From Chloroflexota bacterium (lineage in GTDB: Bacteria > Chloroflexota > Anaerolineae > Aggregatilineales > UBA3940): a stretch of 16,883 nt of DNA. The DNA lies in NCBI GenBank assembly GCA_011051745.1, contig DRKO01000303.1, positions 1 through 16,883 on the forward strand, given 5' to 3'. The translations under genes and the position numbers were made by a program. This document shows positions 5,495 to 12,562 of the stretch, piece after piece (the first letter of the stretch is position 1; the number at the start of each line of letters is the position of its first letter). The notes below the pieces were generated by a model. It was not told where the DNA came from and searched no databases. It saw nothing but the letters and a program-made list of their open reading frames with translations.

Positions 5495-6859
5495 TTATCC
5501 CTGCTCTCGCACAAAGTCGGGGCTGGAGGGCTGGGACGCCAGGAAGGCCTCCAGCGCGGCCAGCGCGCGTTCGCTGTAGCGAGCGTATCGCTGGCGCTTG
5601 TTCCGCACGGGCGGCTCCAGAGGCGGCAGGATGCCAAAATTCGCCTTCATGGGCTGAAAATGCCGGGGGTCCGCATGGCAGATGTAGTGGATCAGCGCCC
5701 CAAGCATTGTCTCGGGCGGAAGCACCCAGAGCGGCTCGCCTTTCATCAGGCGGGCCGCATTGATCCCGGCCAGCAGGCCCGTTCCCGCATTGCCAACATA
5801 CCCCTCAACCCCCGTGATCTGTCCGGCGAAGAACAGATCATCGCGGCCTCGGTACTGGAGGGTCGGCCTCAGCAGCCGGGGAGCGTTGAGGAAGGTGTTA
5901 CGATGCATCTGCCCCAGCCGCACAAACTCGGCGTTCTCCAGGCCCGGGATCAGACGGAAAACCCGCCGCTGCTCCGGCCACAGAAGGTTGGTCTGGAAGC
6001 CAACCATGTTGTAAAGCGTCCCGGCCAGATCATCCTGACGTAACTGGACAACCGCGTAAGGGCGTTTGCCGGTGCGCGGGTCAATCAGCCCCACAGGCCG
6101 CAGAGGGCCGAAAGCCAGCGCATCCGGCCCGCGTGCGGCCTGCACCTCAATGGGCAGGCAACCCTCAAAGAACTTCGGGTCTTCTTTCTCAAAATCACGC
6201 AACTCGATGCGCTTCGCCGAGAGCAAGGCCTCCACAAAACGGCGGTACTCTTCTTCGTTAAGCGGGCAGTTGATGTAATCCCCTTCCTCGTCCTCCCCCC
6301 GCCCGTAACGAGAGGCTCTGAAGGCGATCTCCATGTTAATAGAATCGCGGGTTACGATGGGCGCAAGCGCATCATAGAAGTACAGGTACGCTTCTCCCAC
6401 CAGCCGCCCGATGTCCTCGGCCAGCGCGCTTGAGGTCAGGGGGCCGGTGGCGATGATGACAGGCCCTTCCGGAACGCGAGTCACCTCCTCGCGACGGATC
6501 GTGATGCGCGGGTGCGCCTCGATGCGCTGAGTCACGAGCTCGGCGAACCGCTCCCGCCCGACCGCCAGAGCCCCACCAGCGGGGACGCGTGCCTCATCGG
6601 CGCAGGCCAGAATGAGAGAGCCCAGCCGCCGCAGTTCAGCTTTAAGAAGCCCCCCCGCCCGGTCGGGCAGATCGGAGCCAAGCGAGTTGCTGCAGACCAG
6701 CTCGGCCAGCCTGTCGCTCACATGAGCGGGGGTCATCCTGTGAGGGCGCATCTCCCATAGAATCACCTCGATGCCCCGCTCAGCGGCCTGCCAGGCCGCT
6801 TCGGAACCGGCCAGCCCGCCGCCGACCACGTTTAACACTCTGTCCTTCTCAGGCTTCAT
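5495..6859 (-). CDS. trmFO: Methylenetetrahydrofolate--tRNA-(uracil-5-)-methyltransferase TrmFO
   Basis: TrmFO is an FAD enzyme that uses methylenetetrahydrofolate to make 5-methyluridine at position 54 of the tRNA T-loop. With the ATG at 6859 the protein has 454 residues, the usual length. It shows the FAD-binding GGGLAGSEAAW (13-23), WEMRP (35-39), ELVCSNSLGSD with Cys56 (53-63), EGCLPIEVQAARGP with Cys234 (around 232-245) and the C-terminal FAD motif GQITGVEGYVGNAGTG. The two cysteines match those described in the B. subtilis enzyme. The reading frame stays open to a TTG at 6907, but this adds 16 residues outside the family and coincides with the predicted transcription start, so the ATG (with GGGA 8 bases upstream) is preferred. 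The stop is 6 bases from the next gene (M28 hydrolase). A tRNA-mannosyltransferase-like gene is divergent from it. Confidence 0.95.
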   Translation of the reverse strand: MKPEKDRVLNVVGGGLAGSEAAWQAAERGIEVILWEMRPHRMTPAHVSDRLAELVCSNSLGSDLPDRAGGLLKAELRRLGSLILACADEARVPAGGALAVGRERFAELVTQRIEAHPRITIRREEVTRVPEGPVIIATGPLTSSALAEDIGRLVGEAYLYFYDALAPIVTRDSINMEIAFRASRYGRGEDEEGDYINCPLNEEEYRRFVEALLSAKRIELRDFEKEDPKFFEGCLPIEVQAARGPDALAFGPLRPVGLIDPRTGKRPYAVVQLRQDDLAGTLYNMVGFQTNLLWPEQRRVFRLIPGLENAEFVRLGQMHRNTFLNAPRLLRPTLQYRGRDDLFFAGQITGVEGYVGNAGTGLLAGINAARLMKGEPLWVLPPETMLGALIHYICHADPRHFQPMKANFGILPPLEPPVRNKRQRYARYSERALAALEAFLASQPSSPDFVREQG

Positions 6860-6911
6860 CGGATCAGTCCCATGCCAAACCGCCTGACATCTTCCGCACT
6901 CTCCCAACGGG

Positions 6912-6920
6912 ATTCTACCA
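6912..6920 (-). promoter_or_regulatory. Candidate extended -10 promoter of trmFO
   Basis: On the minus strand TGGTAGAAT forms an extended -10 box with 5 of 6 matches to TATAAT. The -35 position at 17-base spacing is G-rich and does not match consensus. The predicted start near 6905 gives a leader of about 45 bases to the ATG at 6859. Confidence 0.4.
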
Positions 6921-6963
6921 CAACTGTGATCGCCCCCCTACCCCGGCGGAAGTTGTTAGCCAA

Positions 6964-6992
6964 TTGGAATCTCCCGGCTCTCGTTGTACCAT
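6964..6992 (+). promoter_or_regulatory. Candidate sigma70-type promoter of the mannosyltransferase-like gene
   Basis: TTGGAA (6964-6969), 17 bases, then TACCAT (6987-6992). Transcription would start near 7000, about 25 bases before the GTG at 7024. This argues against the frame's more upstream TTG at 6964 being the translation start. Confidence 0.45.
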
Positions 6993-7023
6993 ACGCCGGG
7001 AACGTCACTCTCCGGGGCCTACA

Positions 7024-8119
7024 GTGGCAACGATCGCTCTTCTGGAACCCTACTATACCGGTTCACATGCCCAGTGGGTGGACGGCCTGACCCGCTTCTC
7101 CACACATACCATCATCCCATACACACTTCCAGGGCGTTTCTGGAAGTGGCGAATGCACGGCGGAGCCGCCACGCTGGCGCGGCGCTTTCTGGAGTCCGGC
7201 CAGAAAGTTGATCTGATCCTTGCAACAGATATGCTCGACCTGACGACGTTTCAGGCCCTCACACGGCGCAGGACGGCGAACACGCCCTTTGCCATCTACT
7301 TCCACGAGAATCAGCTTACCTATCCACCGCCACCCGGAGAGAAGCGCGATCTACACTACGGCTTCATCAACTACGCCAGCGCGCTGGCCGCAGACCGCAT
7401 CTTCTTTAACTCCGGCTTTCACCGCGATGCTTTTCTGGAGGAGCTCCCCCGCCTGTTGAAGCACTTCCCGGACTTCAACGAACTGGAAACCATCAACCGG
7501 ATCGAGGCCAGAAGCGAGGTGCTCCCCCTGGGGCTTGATCTGGAGCGCTTCGACGCCTACCGGCCCGCGCAGCGCCTTCCCGGCCCCTTCCGCATCCTCT
7601 GGAACCATCGCTGGGAGTACGACAAACAGCCAGAGGTATTCTTTAACGCGCTCTACGCCCTCCTGAGAGACGATTTAGATTTCGAGGTCATAGTCCATCG
7701 GGGAAAGCTTCAGGCAGCGCCCTGAGGAGTTTCTGGAGGCCAGGGAGCGGCTCGCCGGACGCCTCCGGTACTTCGGCTATGCCCGGCCCTTTGAGGAATA
7801 CGCCCGTCTGTTGTGGGAAGCGGACGTTCAGGTCAGCAGCGCGATTCAGGACTTTTTCGGGGCGAGCGCCTGCGAGGCGATCTACTGCGGCTGCCTGCCC
7901 ATCCTGCCCGACCGCCTGAACTACCCGACCTTCATTCCCGACCCGCACCGGGAACTCTGTCTTTATCGCGATCCGGAAGGGCTCACCAGGCGGCTGCGCT
8001 GGGCATGCCAGAATCCTGACCGCGTGCGGGAAATCTCGCTACGCGATCACGTTGCCCGCTACGACTGGCAACGCCTCATCGAGCAGTACGATAGCCGACT
8101 GGAAAGCATTGTGGGCTGA
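7024..8119 (+). CDS. tRNA-queuosine alpha-mannosyltransferase-like glycosyltransferase (DUF3524 type), frameshifted
   Basis: The protein begins ATIALLEPYYTGSHAQWVDGL after the initiator, matching the start of the DUF3524/GTDC1 family; human GTDC1 (QTMAN) mannosylates queuosine in tRNA-Asp. Further family blocks are HGGAATLARRF, YFHENQLTYP, a YASALAADRIFFNSGFHRD stretch, LPLGLDL, WNHRWEYDKQPE, then in another frame GYARPFEEYARLLWEADV and SSAIQDFFGASACEAIYCGC followed by LPDRLNYP. The first frame stops at 7725. The second continues the family pattern without gap to the stop at 8119. The join falls at 7697-7704, where CAT-CGG-GGA should read CAT-GGG-GAA to give the expected G-E-S-F. The total length is 365 codons plus one base, so exactly one base is extra. 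No other damage is visible, which points to a recent mutation or an error in the G run. The start is GTG at 7024, chosen from family alignment; its ribosome binding site is weak. Confidence 0.82.
7697..7704 (+). other. Single-base frameshift point in the mannosyltransferase-like gene
   Basis: The sequence here is ATCGGGGA. Removing one base, either C7699 or one G of 7700-7703, restores an uninterrupted frame from 7024 to 8119. No known programmed +1 shift signal is recognised, and the short G run is a common place for sequencing error. Confidence 0.8.
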
Positions 8120-8140
8120 GGGTCAGAACCCCCGGCCCAC
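8111..8140. terminator. Hairpin between convergent genes (possible bidirectional terminator)
   Basis: GTGGGC (8111-8116) pairs with GCCCAC (8135-8140), and inside it GGGT (8120-8123) pairs with ACCC (8128-8131). The stem includes the stop codon of the mannosyltransferase-like gene and lies 28 bases before the end of gyrA. There is no T tract on either side, so it is a weak intrinsic terminator at best. Confidence 0.4.
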
Positions 8141-8167
8141 ACCTCACATCCCGACCTGCGAAAGCGC

Positions 8168-10618
8168 TTACTCGCTCTCCTTGCGGGTGGGCAACCCGAC
8201 CGCCCTCGGAACAACCACCCACTCCACGTACTCGTTCGAGCCAAGCGCGATGACCGGTTCGCCTTTCGTGTTGCGCCCGGCACGCGGCGCGAGCCCAAAG
8301 CGCATGTACTTCGGCTTGCCCTTGCTGGTAACAACAATCAGCGTGTCATCCATCGTGCCAACGGCAGATCCGGCAAGCATCGCCCGTTTATCCACGAACT
8401 TGATCGTGATCACGCCCTGCCCGTAGCGCCCCTGAGTCGGATAATCCGCCAGCGGGCTGGACTTCGCGAAGCCGGTTGTGGTGATCACCCACAGGCTGGC
8501 GCGGGGTTCCACGACTGACATCCCGACCACCTCGTCGGTGCGTCCGCCGAGCTTGATCCCTTTCACGCCCGCCGCACGCAGCCCCATCGGGCGGACGTCT
8601 TCCTCCTTGAAGCGAATCGCCATCCCCTCGGCGCTGGTGAGGATGATCTCATCCTCACCCGTCGTCCAGGCTGCCCACCCCAGCGCATCACCGCTGAGGC
8701 CCATCACCTGGAACGAGTGGGCAGAGAGACCGGGCAAATCTTCAAGCGCGATTCGTTTGACCATCCCCCCGACCGAAGCCAGGAACAGGTAACCCTCCTG
8801 CTCCCCCGGCCTGCGCGTCAGGGCGGCGACGATCTCCTGCTCCTCGTCCAGAGGAAGCAGGCTTGTGAAGTGAACACCCTGCCGGAAGTCGCGAACCTGT
8901 GCCAGCTGGTGAACGGGGATCGTGGCCGCCATCCCGTCGGCGGTGAAGAGATAGAGAGTTTCGCTCGCCCCGCTGGAGATCATCAGACGCGGCGGGTCTT
9001 TAACCGTCGTGGTCACTTTGGGCTGCTGGTCGTCAAAAGTACGGGAAAGCAGGCCGTTGCGCGTCAGGACAACCCAGACCTTCTCATCCGGCAGCAGCTC
9101 CGAGATTCTGACCGACGTTCCAGCCGTCCCCTCGATGATCAGGGTGCGACGTTCGTCGGCATAACGCTGCTTGATCTCCGCCAGTTCCTCTTTGATCTTG
9201 GCCCGCATCATCTTGGGGCTCTTAAGGAGCTTCTCAAGGAAGCGGATCAGCTTCTTTTTCTCTTTGTACTCGTCCTCGATCTTCCTGCGCTCCAGAGCCG
9301 CCAGCCGCCGCAACGGCATATTCAGGATGGCCTCGGCCTGGGCGTTGCTCAGCTTAAACTGACGGCGCAGATTCTTGTGCGCACTCTCGACCGTGCGGGA
9401 GCGGCGGATTGTGTCAACCACCTCATCCAGATTGTCAAGCGCGATCAGATACCCCTCAAGGATATGCGCCCGCTCCCTGGCACGAACCAGATCGTATTGA
9501 CTCCGGCGCTGCACCACCTCAAAGCGGTGTTCCAGATAGACCCGGAGTGCCTGCTTGAGCGTCAGGAGACGCGGCTCCCCATCCACCAGTGCAAGCATAA
9601 TGACGCTGAAGGTCGAGCGCATCGGAGTGAGCTTGTAAAGCTGCTCCAGAACCTCATGAGGATCAACCGTGCGCGTCAGGTCAATGACGATCCGGAGCCC
9701 CTGCCGATCGCTTTCATCCCGGAGGCCAGTCAGGCCCTCGACACGCTCCTCGCGGGCCAGTTCGGCGATGCGCTCGATCAGGCTGGTTTTGTTGACCTGA
9801 TAGGGCAACTCGGTAATGATGATACGGTTGCGGTTGCGGCTCAACTGTTCAACGTGGGCCTTCGCCTGCACCACCAGCTTGCCCCGTCCGGTTGCATAAG
9901 CCTGCGCGAGATTGTCGGTTTCTCCGTCAGCCGAGTACCGGAAAATCAGGCCTCCGGTGGGGAAATCAGGCCCCTTGATGAACTGCATCAACTCAGGCAA
10001 CCCGACCGACTCAAGCTTAGTCCAGTGATCGAGCATATAGATCAGGGCATCACACACCTCACCCATATTGTGAGGCGGGATGCTGGTGCTCATCCCAACC
10101 GCGATCCCCGACGAACCATTAACGAGGAGATTGGGAATACTGGCCGGGAGGACGGTCGGTTCCTGCAGGCTGCCGTCAAAGTTCTCGACAAAGTCAACCG
10201 TATCTTTCTCGATGTCGCGCAGCAGCTCAATGCCTATCGCCTGCATCCGGGCCTCGGTGTAACGCATGGCGGCAGCCGCGTCACCGTCTATCGAGCCGAA
10301 GTTCCCCTGACCGTCAACCAGGGGATAGCGCATCGCGAAATCCTGAGCCATGCGCACCATCGCTTCGTAGACCGCCGCGTCACCGTGAGGGTGATACTTA
10401 CCCAGCACTTCCCCCACAATGCGAGCGCTCTTCCGGTAAGGGCTGTCTGGCCGAAGACCCATATCATACATGGCGTATAAAATGCGCCGGTGAACGGGCT
10501 TCAGGCCATCGCGAGCATCGGGCAGGGCACGGCTGACGATGACGCTCATCGCGTAGTCGAGATAAGCGGCCCGCATCTCCTGATCAATATCAACCTGACG
10601 AACAGTGCCAACTTCCAT
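8168..10618 (-). CDS. gyrA: DNA gyrase subunit A (type IIA topoisomerase A subunit)
   Basis: The A subunit cuts and rejoins DNA in the type IIA topoisomerase. Numbering from the upstream TTG at 10645 (825 residues), the catalytic region shows YAMSVIVSRALPDARDGLKPV (31-51), KYHPHGDAAVYEAMVRMAQ (83-101), DGQGNFGSIDGD (111-122) and the catalytic Tyr129 in AMRYTEAR. NGSSGIAVGMSTSIPPHN (176-193) and the coiled coil about 370-500 follow, then a six-bladed C-terminal domain from about 510. The canonical GyrA box expected in the first blade (near 537-560) is not recognisable; a QGRYGQG (738-744) occurs near the end. The quinolone-region residues are Ala90 and Glu94 where E. coli has Ser83 and Asp87. 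The frame allows TTG at 10645 (GAAGG 6 bases upstream) or ATG at 10618 (AGAGGA 10 bases upstream); the ATG is preferred but not certain. gyrB is not adjacent. Confidence 0.93.
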   Translation of the reverse strand: MEVGTVRQVDIDQEMRAAYLDYAMSVIVSRALPDARDGLKPVHRRILYAMYDMGLRPDSPYRKSARIVGEVLGKYHPHGDAAVYEAMVRMAQDFAMRYPLVDGQGNFGSIDGDAAAAMRYTEARMQAIGIELLRDIEKDTVDFVENFDGSLQEPTVLPASIPNLLVNGSSGIAVGMSTSIPPHNMGEVCDALIYMLDHWTKLESVGLPELMQFIKGPDFPTGGLIFRYSADGETDNLAQAYATGRGKLVVQAKAHVEQLSRNRNRIIITELPYQVNKTSLIERIAELAREERVEGLTGLRDESDRQGLRIVIDLTRTVDPHEVLEQLYKLTPMRSTFSVIMLALVDGEPRLLTLKQALRVYLEHRFEVVQRRSQYDLVRARERAHILEGYLIALDNLDEVVDTIRRSRTVESAHKNLRRQFKLSNAQAEAILNMPLRRLAALERRKIEDEYKEKKKLIRFLEKLLKSPKMMRAKIKEELAEIKQRYADERRTLIIEGTAGTSVRISELLPDEKVWVVLTRNGLLSRTFDDQQPKVTTTVKDPPRLMISSGASETLYLFTADGMAATIPVHQLAQVRDFRQGVHFTSLLPLDEEQEIVAALTRRPGEQEGYLFLASVGGMVKRIALEDLPGLSAHSFQVMGLSGDALGWAAWTTGEDEIILTSAEGMAIRFKEEDVRPMGLRAAGVKGIKLGGRTDEVVGMSVVEPRASLWVITTTGFAKSSPLADYPTQGRYGQGVITIKFVDKRAMLAGSAVGTMDDTLIVVTSKGKPKYMRFGLAPRAGRNTKGEPVIALGSNEYVEWVVVPRAVGLPTRKESE

Positions 10619-10696
10619 CGGTCTGGTATCCTCTGATGATGCCAATCTTAGCCTTCAACAGGACAGTTTGCGGACTGAGCGAGGGTGTTTCCCTGC

Positions 10697-10718
10697 AGCA
10701 ACCCGTGAGCGGGCTGCT
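10697..10718 (-). other. Hairpin in the gyrA leader
   Basis: A 9-bp stem with a 4-base loop (arms 10697-10705 and 10710-10718; one G-U pair when transcribed on the minus strand) lies in the predicted leader, about 80 bases before the gyrA start. No T tract follows. It could influence leader stability; no riboswitch family is recognised. Confidence 0.3.
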
Positions 10719-10740
10719 CATTTGTTCTATCTCAGTCGGG

Positions 10741-10769
10741 ATTGTAGATCAAGTGCTATGAGGCTGCAA
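10741..10769 (-). promoter_or_regulatory. Candidate sigma70-type promoter of gyrA
   Basis: On the minus strand TTGCAG (10764-10769) and TACAAT (10741-10746) are 17 bases apart, with 4 of 6 and 5 of 6 consensus matches. A second, overlapping pair TTGATC-17-TAGAAC lies about 23 bases downstream. The leader to the ATG at 10618 would be about 115 bases. Confidence 0.5.
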
Positions 10770-10801
10770 CAGGGTGCGTCTCACCCCGGGCTGAGCCGCA
10801 T

Positions 10802-10829
10802 TTGACGCAGGCGACTCGCCCGTTAGAAT
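10802..10829 (+). promoter_or_regulatory. Candidate sigma70-type promoter of the LysM glycoside hydrolase gene
   Basis: TTGACG (10802-10807), 16 bases, TAGAAT (10824-10829), each matching consensus in 5 of 6 positions; this is the best promoter match in the window. The start near 10837 lies about 30 bases before the ATG at 10868. Confidence 0.6.
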
Positions 10830-10867
10830 CACACGACGGATTGTAAGGACAGGAAACGAGATAACAC

Positions 10868-12493
10868 ATGCCATCCCAACGATTACAGGTAGGCCTATTA
10901 TACCCGAAATCCCCCCGCAGAAAGGCCCGCTTCCCGTTCAGGGTACGGGCGCTGCTGGTGCTCGCCGGACTGGTCCTGTTTTTCATCATCCCCGGCCCGC
11001 CGCGCAGTCAGGCCGCCCCTGCCGGACAGGTGGATTTCTACATTGTGCAGCCCGGCGACGCATGGGGCAGCCTGGCCGCACGTTTCGGCATCCCGCTTGA
11101 TCTACTGTGGCGAGCCAACGGCGTAGTTAACCCAACCCTCCTGAAAGAGGGACAGCGCCTCTTCATCCCTGCCTCCGCCAGTCAGGAGGACAACGAGGTG
11201 CTCGCCTTTGACATCGGCCCGGAGGTTTCCCTCTGGGAAGCTGCCCTCAGGAGCGGTAATGCTCCGACTGTCCTTCTCCAGCTCAACGATCTGGACAGCC
11301 CGGCGGAGGCCTGGGGACAGCGTCTTTACGCCCCCAACCGGCAGGCTCTGGTAGCAGCAGGGCAAGGCCCCTCCACTCCCACACAGGCCAACCCCGCCCC
11401 TGCCCCGCAACCGGAATCCCCCACCCCGGCCCCTGTGCCGCAGGGAGCGCTGGTCCGCTCCAGGCTGGGCATACAGGGGCACTTCTCCGTGCCGGACGAT
11501 CAGCGGGACATGTTGCTGGACATGATTGCCTACGATCTTAACTTCGGCTGGGTCAAATATCAGGTGGACTGGAGCAGCATCGAGTACATACCGGGCCACT
11601 ACTCAATTGAACTTGAGAAACTGGACGGACTGGTCGAGGGGGCGTTTGACCGCAACTTACAGGTGCTGCTCAGTGTCGTAAAAGCCCCGGACTGGGCACG
11701 CACCACCACCGAGGGGAACGGCCCACCCGCTGACTACAACGATTACTACAACTTCCTGCGCTTTCTGGTGCAGCGCTACCGCGGCAAGGTGGCCGCCATT
11801 GAAGTGTGGAACGAGCCCAACCTGCACATCGAGTGGAACGGCGGAACGCTTTCAGGGGCTGAATACGTTGGCCTGCTGGCAGGGGCTTACGAGACGATCA
11901 AGGGGGAAGACGCCAGTATCACCGTCGTTAGCGCCGGGCTGGCTCCCACAGGTGTGAACGACGGCATAAGCTCGGTAGACGACCGCCTCTACCTGCGGCA
12001 GATGTACGAAGCCGGGCTGGCAAACTACGCCGATGCGGTCGGCGTTCACCCTTACGGCTGGGCCAACCCGCCCTGGATACGGTGCTGCCGGGACCCGAAC
12101 GGGCCGCCGACTCACAACGATCATCCCAGCTTCTTTTTCCTCAACACGATTGAGGATTACCGTAGCATCCAGGCGGAGTTTGGCGATTCAGAGCGCCCGC
12201 TGTGGGCAACTGAGTTCGGCTGGGGGACGATGGAACGCCTCGACCTCCCCATCCCGGGGGAGCAACCCTTCCTCGTTTACATGAACGAGGAGCGTCAGGC
12301 CGAGTACATCCGCGACGCGTTCCTCATGGCTCAGGAATGGGACTTCATGGGTCCTATGTTCCTGTGGAACCTCAACGTTGCCACACTGGAGGGCTTCGAC
12401 GCCAATCAGGCAGCCTACAGCATCCTGATCGAGCTTGACCGTCCTCGCGTCGCTTATCAGGTATTGCGTGACATTCCCAAGATCGATCAATAA
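10868..12493 (+). CDS. Exported LysM-domain glycoside hydrolase (clan GH-A type)
   Basis: The 541-residue protein has an Arg/Lys-rich N-terminus and a hydrophobic segment (about 28-42), followed by SQAA (47-50) as a possible signal-peptidase site. It is therefore exported or membrane-anchored. A LysM domain (57-101, FYIVQPGDAWGSLAARFG through GQRLFIP) should bind peptidoglycan or another GlcNAc-containing polymer. Residues about 113-156 look like a second, decayed LysM (VSLWEAALRSG, LLQLNDL, RLYAP). A Pro/Thr/Gln linker (about 167-192) leads to a TIM-barrel hydrolase domain (about 199-538). Glu316 in EVWNEPN is the likely acid/base and Glu449 in ATEFGWG the likely nucleophile, the classic pair of clan GH-A retaining enzymes. 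HPYGW (394-398) fits the same fold. The substrate is not predictable. The Cys406-Cys407 pair is unusual. The start is ATG at 10868, with only weak AGGA/GAG purine stretches upstream. The gene stands alone, divergent from gyrA. Confidence 0.88.
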   Translation: MPSQRLQVGLLYPKSPRRKARFPFRVRALLVLAGLVLFFIIPGPPRSQAAPAGQVDFYIVQPGDAWGSLAARFGIPLDLLWRANGVVNPTLLKEGQRLFIPASASQEDNEVLAFDIGPEVSLWEAALRSGNAPTVLLQLNDLDSPAEAWGQRLYAPNRQALVAAGQGPSTPTQANPAPAPQPESPTPAPVPQGALVRSRLGIQGHFSVPDDQRDMLLDMIAYDLNFGWVKYQVDWSSIEYIPGHYSIELEKLDGLVEGAFDRNLQVLLSVVKAPDWARTTTEGNGPPADYNDYYNFLRFLVQRYRGKVAAIEVWNEPNLHIEWNGGTLSGAEYVGLLAGAYETIKGEDASITVVSAGLAPTGVNDGISSVDDRLYLRQMYEAGLANYADAVGVHPYGWANPPWIRCCRDPNGPPTHNDHPSFFFLNTIEDYRSIQAEFGDSERPLWATEFGWGTMERLDLPIPGEQPFLVYMNEERQAEYIRDAFLMAQEWDFMGPMFLWNLNVATLEGFDANQAAYSILIELDRPRVAYQVLRDIPKIDQ

Positions 12494-12506
12494 GCGATAA
12501 GAAAAA

Positions 12507-12536
12507 CGCAGCTCCGGCCACCTGACCGGGGCTGCG
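12507..12536 (-). terminator. Rho-independent terminator of rpoC
   Basis: CGCAGC-t-CCGG (12507-12517) pairs with CCGG-g-GCTGCG (12526-12536), an 11-pair stem counting one wobble-type position, with an 8-base loop. On the minus strand the stem is followed by TTTTTCTTATC, a proper U tract. It lies 27 bases past the rpoC stop. On the plus strand it also lies just after the LysM hydrolase gene but lacks a T tract there, so it is directional for rpoC and at most partly bidirectional. Confidence 0.8.
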
Positions 12537-12562
12537 CTCTCCCGACTGAACCGAAAGGGCCT

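Noticed and set aside
6860..6907. N-terminal extension of TrmFO from TTG at 6907
   Set aside because: The added residues do not match the family, the start would fall on the predicted transcription start, and the ATG at 6859 gives normal length.
6964..7023. Upstream start of the mannosyltransferase-like gene at TTG 6964
   Set aside because: It would begin inside the predicted -35 box, and the extra 20 residues are not family-like.
7697..7725. Programmed ribosomal frameshift in the mannosyltransferase-like gene
   Set aside because: No known slippery heptamer, internal ribosome-binding stimulator or downstream structure was recognised; mutation or sequencing error is simpler.
8717..10480. A 587-codon open frame on the plus strand, antisense to gyrA
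   Set aside because: It mirrors the codon structure of gyrA, has no recognisable family, low-complexity Leu/Arg/Gln/Asp-rich composition and no ribosome binding site that would favour it.
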